Shown: positions 54,561 to 64,000 of the stretch, piece after piece | How positions within the stretch are numbered: position 1 is the stretch's first letter | Layout: each line of letters begins with the position of its first letter | NCBI GenBank assembly: GCA_964035015.1 | Contig: OZ036005.1 | Span: 13,468,468-13,532,467 of the forward strand | Length of the DNA stretch: 64,000 bases | Origin: Corallium rubrum | Lineage: Eukaryota; Cnidaria; Anthozoa; Scleralcyonacea; Coralliidae | Reading direction: 5' to 3' | Notes under the pieces: model-generated | What the model was told of the DNA's origin: nothing | The model's input: only the letters and a program-made list of their open reading frames with translations | Databases searched by the model: none | Translations under genes and position numbers: made by a program

Positions 54561-57261
54561 AGTATCGAAATTAAGAACGGAATCGTTGCATGAAGGTCGT
54601 GCCTTTGCTATGTCCGTGACCTTGATCTTTATTCTTGGCTTACTTGTTATTTCACCTAAGTGGCAAGACGTTTATTCAAGATTCAATGATGATATATATC
54701 CTAATTCAACGAGAGAGAGATGCAATAGTGAAGAATATTTGAGAAGCGAATTGACAACGACTAAGACCGATGTTGTCGCTACGACGGCTTATATCAAAAC
54801 TTTTACTGGAAGAAGAAAATCGAAATACATTGGTGGAAAGATACTCTACTACCCAAATTCAATTAAAACGTTTCGGGTGTTACTTATATGTGGAGATATA
54901 GAGCCAAACCCTGGCCCAACAAAACAAAGCACTGAAAGAAAATCACGCTGGAAATATCCATGTGCAGATTGTTCAAAGCCGGTTAAAAACAATCAGGATG
55001 GAATTTTGTGCAAGGACTGCTCTCAGTGGTATCATGCTAACTGTGCAGGTATTTCGAAGAAAATGTTTAGCTCATATTATTTACTACACCCAGAGGATGA
55101 ATTTTCTTGTATTAACTGTTCGATAAATAACCCATCAGACTCCTTTTTTGAGGAAATACAAGCCGAAGGAAATCATATTAATCATGCTCCGCTAACACAA
55201 AATGCAAATCGAGACCTGAATAATACAACTAATGGAGTGTTGGAAGACAATGAGTTTAATGCTTCGCCGAGCCGCAATGAAAACAAATCGGGTTTAGAAC
55301 AATTTCTTATTGAGAGAAAACGTCAACCTAATAAAGCTTTGATTATTCATATTAATATTAATAGCTTGCAAAATAAATTTGACGAATTGAAAACTCTTAA
55401 CAATCAAATCAAATCAAGTATTATCTTCATCTCCGAAACAAAAATAGACGAATCCTACCCAAATAGTCAGTTTAAACTACGGGGCTACCATCTTTATCGT
55501 CGAGATCGCGTAAAAGGTGGCGGAGGACTAATTGCTTATTTTTCATCAACGCTTTCATCCAAGCAAATAAAGCTCCCGAAAAAGTATAAAACATGCGAAG
55601 TATTAGCAATTGAGACGAAATTAGGCAATAACGATACTTTATTTGTTGGAATTTATAGACCACCAAAACAACGTAGTGGGGGTTGTTGTTCGAGGTATAT
55701 AGAGAAGGTTGAAGAGGAATTAAACGATATTGCTATGTGGGCATCTCTGTGGAAGCAATCGGTAGTAATAGTTGGCGATTTGAACATTGATAAACTGAAA
55801 CCTAAAACGAGGGAAGGAAAAATTCTAACAGACCTCGAAGACGTACACAATTTTCAATGTATGATAAAAGATCCCACAAGAATAACCCAAACATCGGCCA
55901 CGCTTATCGACGTAATATTAACTAATAAACCTGAAATGTTTAAGAAATGTGGAACGGTTGACCCAGCATTAAGCGATCATCAGTTAATATATGGAATTAT
56001 GAAAGACTTCGTGCGTCAATATAAACCCAAAGTGATTACCTTTCGAAGTGATAAGAACACTAATTTGAATCGGCTTAATGAAGATTTAAAGAATGCCCCT
56101 TGGCATTTAGGAGAGATTTTTGACAAAATTGACGATCAATACTTACACTGGAAAACGATGTTTGAAGAAATAATACAAGATCATATACCACTAAAGAAAA
56201 TGAGGGTAAGAGAGAAAGATGTCCCATACATGAACTCGGAATGGAAAAAAGCTATAAGAATGAAAAGAAAATACACACAGATATACGCCAAGCATCGTAC
56301 ACCCGAAAACTGGGAGTTAAAACGAAAGTGGAGAAATATTGCAACGAATGAGAGGAGGAAGGCTATTAAAACGTATTGGAAAACAAAAGCTGATGAGTTA
56401 AAGCTAAAGCCGAAAGAATTCTTCAAAACAATTAAGCCGTTCCTTAGTGACAAAGTTAAAGAAGACGGTAATATAAACATAAACATTGATGGAAAAACAG
56501 AAACAGATCAAGCAAAAGTAGCCGAAGAATTGGCAAGTTATTTCTCCACTGTGGCAAATGATATTGGTGGGAACAGTGTAATCAACTTGCAAGAATGTGA
56601 CTTCGAAGATCACCCAAGCCATCGCATCATAAGAGAAGCTAGAGAAAATTATAAAAATTATAAAGCAGACTTTCACTTTAAACAATTTGAAGTCTCTGAA
56701 GTTCAAAATCAGTTAAAGAATTTAGACAAGAGGAAAGCAACTGGATGGGACTCTATCTCACCTAAGATCCTAAGTATGACTGCGGAAGGAATATCTCAAT
56801 CATTGACATCACTCTATAATAATTGTATAAAACAAGGAAATTGGCCAGAGATGTGGAAAATGGGAGAATGGGTCCCAGTATTTAAAAAAGATGATAGAAG
56901 TGAGCGAAATAATTATAGACCAATTACTATATTGATAGTAATTGATAAAGTATTTGAATCTCTTTTAGCCCGACAAATCACAGAATATTATGACAGAATA
57001 TTATATTATAAAATAACAGCTTACAGGAAAGCTCACAGTTGTGAATATACATTACTTGAACTAACAGAGGAATGGAAACAAGCGTTGGACAAAAAAGAAT
57101 ATGTAGCAGTATTGTCTACGGATATGAGTAAGGCATTTGACTCTCTTCATCCAAAACTTACGATCCAAAAGCTTAAAAGTTATGGGTTCAACGATGATTC
57201 GCTAAAGCTGATTCGCTCTTTTTTCGATAATACACTGCAAAAAAAGCATTTTCGCAATTGA
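54514..57261 (+). pseudogene. CR1-like LINE ORF, truncated within reverse transcriptase
   Basis: The open frame has 915 codons; the first 30 or so are probably Helentron DNA read in antisense, and M33 (54610) is the likelier start. Residues 33-52 are hydrophobic (MSVTLIFILGLLVISPKW). A 2A-like motif ends at about residue 135. A PHD finger with C4HC3 spacing covers about 150-202. An AP-type endonuclease covers about 270-495 (ISETKID, VGDLNID, SDHQLI). RT begins near 740 (KATGWDSISP, NYRPITI) and reaches motif A (LSTDMSKAFDSLHP, about 867). The frame stops just after SFFDN, where sequence changes to a TGAGTAA repeat. The YADD motif and thumb are missing, so it cannot retrotranspose by itself. 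Confidence 0.85.
54880..54918 (+). other. 2A-like ribosome-skipping motif in the LINE ORF
   Basis: Codons here spell LLICGDIEPNPGP, which fits the 2A consensus D(V/I)ExNPGP exactly. Such peptides make the ribosome skip the Gly-Pro bond, releasing the upstream peptide and continuing. 2A-like sequences near the N-terminus of CR1-related LINEs are known in other animals. Here skipping would release about 100 N-terminal residues, including the hydrophobic segment, from the PHD-endonuclease-RT protein. Confidence 0.85.
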
Positions 57262-57960
57262 GTAAAATTACTCAATTTTTGAGTAAAATTACTCATTTAT
57301 TGAGTAATGTTGAAGTCTTACTCAAAATATTGAGTAATTTTACTCAGGCAGAAAATGCATGAGTATTTCTACTCAGTCGTTTGAGTAAATGTAAACTCAC
57401 GTATTGAGTCAAATGACTCGATGAGTATTTCTACTCAAAGACTTGAGTAAGTTGACTCACGAACTGAGTAATTCATCAGTTTAACTTTACTCAAATCCGC
57501 GAGTAAAGCAAAAGTGAGTAAAGTTACGCATTTGTTTGAGTAAAATACCAGTTTTACTCAAATTCTGAGTAAAGTGAAATGTTGAGTTAGACAACTTACT
57601 CAAGTCTTGAGTAAACTAATTTCAATTTACTCAAGGCCTGAGTAAAACAAAAGCACTTTACTCAAACTCTGAGTAAACTGAAATATTGAGTAAAATACTT
57701 TACTCAAACACTGAGTAAAGTGAAATATTGAGTAAAATACTTCACTTTACTCAAGTCTTGAGTAAATTGACTACACTTTACTCTTAACTTTACTCAAGGC
57801 CTGAGTAAAACAAAAGCTGTTTACTCAAACCCTGAGTAAACTGAAATGTTAAGTAAAATACTTTACTCAAACTCTGAGTAAAGTGAAATATTGAGTAAAA
57901 TTAGTAACTTTACTCAAGTTGAGTACAATATATTACTCGAATTCTCAGTAGTGAGCAATG
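57250..57960. repeat. TGAGTAA/TTACTCA palindromic repeat array
   Basis: About 700 bp made of TGAGTAA and TTACTCA words in alternating orientation, spaced by short variable linkers (AAAGTGAAATAT, CAAACACTGAG). Dozens of copies are present. Near 57405 some read TGAGTCA, the AP-1 site; most differ from it by one base. The array begins exactly where the LINE coding sequence stops. Confidence 0.9.
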
Positions 57961-58537
57961 GTTTAAGAGTGAACAATGAAACATTTTATCATAATATAAA
58001 TACTGTATATAATAATTATATACAGTAAATACAAGCAATGTTTACTATATGTAAAAACTATATGTAAAATAAATCTATTACATCTTAAAGTTCACAATAT
58101 ACTGTTCATAGTCTTCATATTCATTGCATACAGTCAACTCTGTATCGTAGGGCAACAAATCGCTTGTCAGTTGGTATTACAGCCAAACCTTTATGCAGCC
58201 TTTATGCTGTCTCGAGACTCGCTTGAACCAACACTCAAAATGCGGCCGGGCTTTGTCGTCACGGTGCGGTGGCACAACGCGTTTTCAACAGAACTATAGC
58301 TTGTCTCACGTTCAATATCTTTACAGCCTTCATGAAAACATAAATTCTTCTTATTATATAATACAATGCGGTACCTATATATAGTCCTTAATTATCTAAA
58401 GAACTTTCTCTCTTCCCGTAATTTTTTTAGATCATTAATAAGAGCCTTGTCTGAATTAATTAGCGGTGATTTCATTCTAATGGTCATCATGTTTTGCGGT
58501 TTATTTGTATTTTATTCTTTGTGAACTGAAAAATTAT
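57961..58537. other. No supported feature
   Basis: AT-rich sequence. The 63-codon frame at 58193-58384 has no known motif. Confidence 0.5.
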
Positions 58538-58635
58538 GCGTGGGCAGTGTTAAAACAACAATCGAAATATAGTAAGGCTAGATATACTGCCGAAACAGAG
58601 ATCGTTTTCTCTCTGACGATCTATATTTCGATTAA
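58538..58635. mobile_element. Truncated copy of the Penelope-type palindrome module
   Basis: Matches 38396-38470 (AATCGAAATATAGTAAGG, ATATACTGCCGAAACAGAG) and then jumps to CTCTGACGAT and ATATTTCGATT, so most of the central hairpin is deleted. Confidence 0.65.
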
Positions 58636-60231
58636 AACTTATAAGTCAGCTGTTAGGTCTGTTTATTTTAAAGATTTGATCCTTCAGTCTATCAAATGAC
58701 ACGCGTTTCGCCATTGGCACTTGGCTAATACAAGAGCTGAAGATTTTACAAAACCGGGCAACGATAGTTATACGTTTTATTTAGCGTGTAAGAACTATCG
58801 TGTTAACCACACCATATTTCTTATTGCTCCTAACCAAAACGTGGCTTAAACTGGCAACCTGACTGTCCTGACATCCTTTATTTTCTTTCATTCGACGAAT
58901 CTTCAATCACCAAGTGGGGTTTTGCCAGGATGCGATGCAGCGATGACGTTGGTAACGCTACACTCTGGTACTTCAACCAATCATTGCATCAGAAAAACAT
59001 CCGCGACAATTGAGAACATCCGTCGATCACTCTTTTTAAATCTGCCGCGCTACCTGACCAGCACGAATCAGCGTCACGGCGTTGGACGTTGGTTTCATTC
59101 TTTCTCTGCCTCCCATCTTGACAGCATCTAGTAAAGGTTCGAGCGCGCGTTCTCTTGAGAAGAGTATAACGAATACAATATAGTGAAATCGATTCAGGAA
59201 GTCCAAGAATGGTTAGTGGGCAATGGATTTAAAGAATAGTGCGACGTATTTAAAGGTATGTCTTGTAAATATCTTTGAGAAATAACTAACTTAATGTAAT
59301 GGCTATTTGGCATGGTGGATCTATTGGGAGCAACTTGCATGCTCTGACTGAACGAATCGGACGCTTAAAATATTGTAACAAAACCGAACAGACAACTCAA
59401 CAGTTGAAACACAACTCTTAACTTTGAGAAAGCGCAACAGACATTCAATGTAGCTATTGATATACCAGGCGGAAAGCGTGGTCTGGTCAAGAAGATAATT
59501 GCCCATTGTTTGCTGAGCAATTGTCTTCTTGACTAGACATACATTCAATGCGTATCACTTCGGATTTGTGCCAGATTTTATTTTATACGGGGCTCCAAAA
59601 TTCAGCGTCGTTCATTTATACGAATTTTGAGTCATTCGTAGTGGAGAGGTATAAAAATACTTAGCTGTCGGGTTCAAGTCTTATTCAATTTTAACCCGCT
59701 CCTGAAGAAATATTCTCCGTTTATTTCTTTCCGTACTAATTTTTCTGCTCTTCTGTTGTAAGTTTAGACTAGTACTAGCAATACTTTCAAACTAGTGTGG
59801 ATTTGTTTGCGAAGTCTTTATGAATGGAAGAATCGGTTATAAAAGATTTTACAGTAAATCAAAGAACCAATCAAATTGTAGACAAATTAAATTAAAACCG
59901 CGCGCGAACCATAGCCATATATTAATAATAGAAATCAAAATACCGTATTGCAATGTTAGTTTACTGTCGAAACATAGATGTTTATCACTTTGTTTCAAGC
60001 GCAAGTTCTTAGTTAGAGCCTTTTACTAAGAATTAACAAAGATCAAGTGCCTTTGCTCGAAACTGTATTCCATGTTCCAACAGTACACTGACTTTGGTAT
60101 ATTTCATTTTGAATTTAAACATTATGTCGATGCAGACTCTATTGTTACTTAATCAGAACAGCACTAAACATGCTAGTTGATTGTAGAGTTACAGTATGCT
60201 GAAGCTTATTCTGTTTTAAATTTATACTAAT
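58636..60231. other. No supported gene; one hairpin
   Basis: A hairpin GTCTGGTCAAGAAGATAATT and AATTGTCTTCTTGACTAGAC lies at 59481-59540 and may be the remains of a small MITE. Other frames (58922-59131, 59321-59548, 59820-60029) lack recognisable motifs. Confidence 0.4.
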
Positions 60232-60357
60232 AAAGAGAACAAGATTGATGGAAATTCCTTAACTGTTCTAACTGAGAGAGCACTTGAGCTCATGATACCA
60301 GTTATTGGAGATAGGATGAAAATTGAAATTCCTTCAGGCCTTGCAGAAGTTAAATGA
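60232..60357 (+). pseudogene. SAM-like domain fragment
   Basis: The frame KENKIDGNSLTVLTERALEL followed by MIPVIGDRMK matches the second half of a SAM domain: IDG.SLL.LTE, then a helix, then GDRMK with the GxRxK turn. SAM domains mediate protein-protein contacts. The stretch is only 41 codons: a stop lies immediately upstream, with AG dinucleotides that could act as an acceptor, and TGA closes it at 60355-60357. The following 120 bp reads as a low-complexity N/S/E-rich linker in another frame and ends in CAG|GTTTGTG. It may be an exon of a real gene with an error, or a relic. Confidence 0.4.
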
Positions 60358-60914
60358 CCAACAAAACAACACAACAAAAAATCCAGAGAACAATGAGGAA
60401 GATTCTTAGCACTAATAGCCAATGACAGCAATGAGCAAAGCAATGTCAATGAGAGTAGTAATCAAGGGAATGATCATGAAGTCAGGTTTGTGAAATTAAT
60501 TATTATAAAATAGCTAGAAGTTTTTAGAGACCCGGTTATTATTTATGGGGTGTAGCTGTTGGGAAAATCATTTGTCTGAATTCAAAAATTTTCATGATCC
60601 AGTCTATCAAAAAGCAAAAATTCTATAGCCCATCCAAAAGTGAGATCAGTGAGATCTCTTTTTATTACAGATCAGCTAAATTTGTGCGATCAGACTGTCC
60701 GACATTTTCAAACTGAAATGTTTTATCATCTATATAAATGACATTAATTTTTGTGACTTTGAAAAATGAACATTTGTCAAGGTCAACTTTTAATGACCTT
60801 GGATAAATTTTATCTGATCTTGTACACCCCATACACTGTAAATGGCCAATCACTTCCAAAAAGATGCTTATTTTTATTAAACTGTGATCTCCAGTCCCAT
60901 ATGTGTTTGTGCCA

Positions 60915-63435
60915 GCTTTATTTTGCAAGCCTGTAAGTGAGTGACGCTAATTATCCAGGATTAAAGCCACCTATACATTTTGGTATGTTAAATAAATGCA
61001 ATTTATTTGTTGTTGACAAGATGGCCTACTGTATGGCCATCTTTTACCAGCACCTCTTTTGGATGGCATACTTCTGTAAGCCACCCGATAAAGAGGAGAT
61101 ACATAAATTTATAGCAATCTGCAATGACCTATTTTTTCGAGAAGAAAAAACATTTCAACAATTTTGCACTATAAACTGAAGAATCAAATACAATGTATTG
61201 TGTTTAGAATTTGAAAAGTAAATGAATCAGTCCACTTAAAGATAATTTTGAATTTAAGATGCAGTGTGATTATTACAGTACAAATTTCTTGAGAGCAAAG
61301 GGCCAATTAATTTGATTGGAAATAATTATAAGATTTGAATTGGCAATAACTAAATAGACATTGTAGATATAGTGGCTTGATCCTGCACTGGCAGTGCTGT
61401 TTATCAGCTTTTTGGGAGGGTGGCTAATGCCGCCTTTTACCATTAGCTCATCCAGGTGGCCCTTTTTAAGGAGCCGCCTGTAGGTGAGTGCTGCAAAGCC
61501 AGGATTAAAGACACCTATACATTTATGTTGATGCAATTTATTTGTTGTTGGCAAGGTGGCCTATGGCCGCCTTTTACCAGCACCTCTTTTGGGTGGCATA
61601 CTTTATGTAAGCCGCCCGACAAAGAGGAGATACATAAATTTATGGCAATCTGCAATGACCTATTTTTTCAAGAAGAAAAAACATTTCAACAATTTTGCAC
61701 TATACTGTAAACTGAAGAATTAAATATAATGTGTTTAGAATTGGAAAAGTAAATGAGTCAAGTCCACTTAAAGATAATTTTGAATTTAAAATGTACATGT
61801 AGTATTATTACAGTACAAATTTTCTTGAGAGCAAAGGGCCAATTAATTTGATTGGAAATAATTATAAGATTTGAATTGGCAATAATTAAATAGACATTGT
61901 AGATATAGTGGCTTGATCCTGCACTAGCAGTGTTGTTTATCAGCTTTTTGGGAGGGTGGCTAATGCCGCCTTTTACCATTAGCTCATCCAGGTGGCCCTT
62001 TTTAAGGAGCCGCCTGTAGGTGAGTGCTGCAAAGCCAGGATTAAAGACACCTATACATTTATGTTGATGCAATTTATTTGTTGTTGGCAGGCAAGGTGGC
62101 CTATGGCCGCCTTTTACCAGTGCCTCTTTTGGGTGGCATACTTATGTAAGCCGCCCGACGAAGAGGAGATACATAAATTTATGGCAATCTGCAATGACCT
62201 ATTTTTTCAAGAAAAAAAAACATTTCAACAATTTTGCACTATACTGTAAACTGAAGAATTAAATATAATGTGTTTAGAATTGGAAAAGTAAATGAGTCAA
62301 GTCCACTTAAAGATAATTTTGAATTTAAAATGTAGTGTTATTATTACAGTACAAATTTTCTTGAGAGCAAAGGGCCAATTAATTTGATTGGAAATAATTA
62401 TAAGATTTGAATTGGCAATAACTAAATAGACATTGTAGATATAGTGGCTTGATCCTGCACTAGCAGTGTTGTTTATCAGCTTTTTGGGAGGGTGGCTAAT
62501 GCCGCCTTTTACCATTAGCTTATCCAGGTGGCCCTTTTTAAGGAGCCGCCTGTAGGTGAGTGCTGCAAAGCCAGGATTAAAGACACCTATACATTTATGT
62601 TGATGCAATTTATTTGTTGTTGGCAAGGTGGCCTATGGCCGCCTTTTACCAGCACCTCTTTGGGTGGCATACTTATGTAAGCCGCCTGACAAAGAGGAGA
62701 TACATAAATTTATGGCAATCTGCAATGACCTATTTTTTCAAGAAGAAAGAACATTTCAACAATTTTGCACTATACTGGAAACTGAAGAATTTAATATAAT
62801 GTGTTTAGAATTGGAAAAGTAAATGAGTCAAGTCCACTTAAAGATAATTTTGAATTTAAGATGCAGTGTGATTATTACAGTGCAAATTTTCTTGAGAGCA
62901 AAGGGCCAATTAATTAATGATGGGAAATAATTATAAGATTTGAATTGGCAATAACTAAATAGACATTGTAGATATAGTGGCTTGATCCTGCACTGGCAGT
63001 GTTGTTTATCAGCTTTTTGGGAGGGTGGCTAATGCCGCCTTTTACCATTAGCTCATCCAGGTGGCCCTTTTTAAGGAGCCGCCTGTAGGTGAGTGCTGCA
63101 AAGCCAGGATTAAAGACACCTATACATTTATGTTGATGCAATTTATTTGTTGTTGGCAAGGTGGCCTATGGCCGCCTTTTACCAGCACCTCTTTTGGGTG
63201 GCATACTTATGTAAGCCGCCCGGCAAAGAGGAGATACATAAATTTATGGCAATCTGCAATGACCTATTTTTTCAAGAAGAAAGAACATTTCAGCAATTTT
63301 GCACTATACAGTACTGTAAACTGAAGAATTAAATATAATGTGTTTAGAATTGGAAAAGTAAATGAGTCAAGTCCACTTAAAGATAATTTTGAATTTAAAA
63401 TGTAGTGTTATTATTACAGTACAAATTGGAGACCT
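60915..63435. repeat. Tandem array with a period of about 537 bp
   Basis: Four full copies and one diverged leading copy are present. The landmark GTGAGTGCTGCAAAGCCAGG recurs near 61484, 62021, 62558 and 63089, a period of 531-538 bp. The later copies are about 97 percent identical; the first (60915-61260) is shorter and more diverged. Within each unit the words GGTGGCTAATGCCGCCTTTT and GGCCTATGGCCGCCTTTTAC form a weak internal repeat. Frames of 80-109 codons occur on both strands in every copy, but they overlap each other and have no known domain. Confidence 0.9.
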
Positions 63436-63621
63436 TTGAATAACCTTTTAAAGAAATTTATAGTACAATTTGGCTTATGAATTATTAATCAGTTTTGGGA
63501 GGTTGTTCAATGACATTTATTGTTAGAAATTTTTAAAGATATTTTAATGAACATTAGTATATGATCCACTTTTCAAATTCAAATATATATGAAGTAAATC
63601 TGGCTGTTTCTTTTTGTGTAG

Positions 63622-63715
63622 ATGAACGTGCTGAACTTCAGCTGAAGTTAGTAGCAATGCTTTTGCAGTTCGGAAAGGACAGACTGGGCATAATGATTTT
63701 GTCCAGTTTATATCT
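63622..63715 (+). CDS. Possible internal exon
   Basis: A pyrimidine-rich tract ending TTTTTGTGTAG precedes, and GTAAGT follows, a 94-bp stretch with one open frame that reads ERAELQLKLVAMLLQFGKDR before LGIMILSSLYL. The peptide is amphipathic and probably helical. Splice-site quality is good, but the family is not recognised. It could belong to the same gene as the SAM-like fragment at 60232-60357, with the 537-bp array in an intron. Confidence 0.3.
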
Positions 63716-64000
63716 GTAAGTTTTTGTTTTTCTTTTATTGACATACAAATAACTCTCACAAACCAAGTTAATCAATTTTGTAAACACAGGCATACAAAGA
63801 CTCCATTGTGTTACTTAGAGAAATTTGATAGAAAGAACTTAAAGTGCATATAAACCCTCCACAGTTTTTAGTTCCCTGTTTAGAAGGCAGAAAAACAGTT
63901 GTAAAGCTATTTTACAGTTTTTGATTTGGTCGTTTTGTTTCCAAGATATATCTCTTTGAACATTGGCAAAATGTCCTATTCGCTGGAAATTGCCGCAAAT
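63716..64000. other. No supported feature
   Basis: AT-rich sequence to the window edge, no frame recognised. Confidence 0.5.

Noticed and set aside
55472..56706. Several minus-strand frames of 64-101 codons
   Set aside because: They are shadows of the LINE ORF on the plus strand.
61273..63324. Genes in the 537-bp array (80-109 codon frames on both strands)
   Set aside because: Frames recur only because the unit recurs, opposite-strand frames overlap, and no domain or splice structure is evident.

Overview
The window looks like AT-rich, repeat-dominated genomic DNA from an animal, most likely a non-bilaterian such as a cnidarian. That assignment is an inference from the mix of elements: a Penelope-like element with a hammerhead ribozyme, a Helentron-type helicase-endonuclease, a CR1-like LINE with a PHD finger and a 2A-like peptide, an RLE-type LINE, hAT and PIF/Harbinger transposons, and many foldback MITEs. 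No complete host gene is visible. At most there are a partial Tudor-like reading frame at the left edge (1-162, minus), a short SAM-like fragment (60232-60357), an unrecognised frame (27229-27490, minus) and one possible exon near the right edge (63622-63715). No rRNA, true tRNA, CRISPR or prokaryotic feature is present.

Layout. 1-8100: a hAT-like MITE (1104-2038), a TTAA foldback (2744-3437), two Penelope-like copies joined head to head (3643-6885) with a well-formed hammerhead ribozyme in the right copy, and a small cluster of tRNA-derived SINEs interrupted by a MITE. 8104-25477: a large satellite built on a 40-bp unit, about 11 kb of array, which has acted as a landing pad. Inside it sit a 785-bp foldback that itself received an apparently intact 3.7-kb Harbinger transposon, a 269-bp TA-flanked MITE and a 1.46-kb Helentron-like element. 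Because the array is periodic, each insertion can be read against its own empty site.

25478-48812: relics of an RLE-type LINE, a 303-bp Harbinger MITE with the same ends as the full element, a 4.0-kb near-perfect palindrome (30158-34176) flanked by CACGCA, a decayed hAT transposon (38214-40014), several foldback families, a duplicated segment of about 0.85 kb and LINE 3-prime ends. 48813-51952: a second block of the same 40-bp satellite, split by a 1.4-kb inverted-repeat element. 52000-57260: the C-terminal part of a Helentron helicase with its fused endonuclease (minus strand), interrupted by a CR1-like LINE (plus strand) that keeps an N-terminal hydrophobic segment, a 2A-like motif, a PHD finger, an endonuclease and half of its reverse transcriptase. 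The LINE ends abruptly in about 700 bp of TGAGTAA/TTACTCA repeats. 57960-64000: mostly unannotated sequence, the SAM-like fragment and a tandem array with a period of about 537 bp.

What ties the window together is nesting. The Harbinger element lies in one arm of a foldback whose other arm preserves the uninterrupted target; the foldback lies in the satellite; the LINE lies in the Helentron gene. The order of events can therefore be read directly from the sequence. The only coding units that look potentially functional are the two Harbinger genes.
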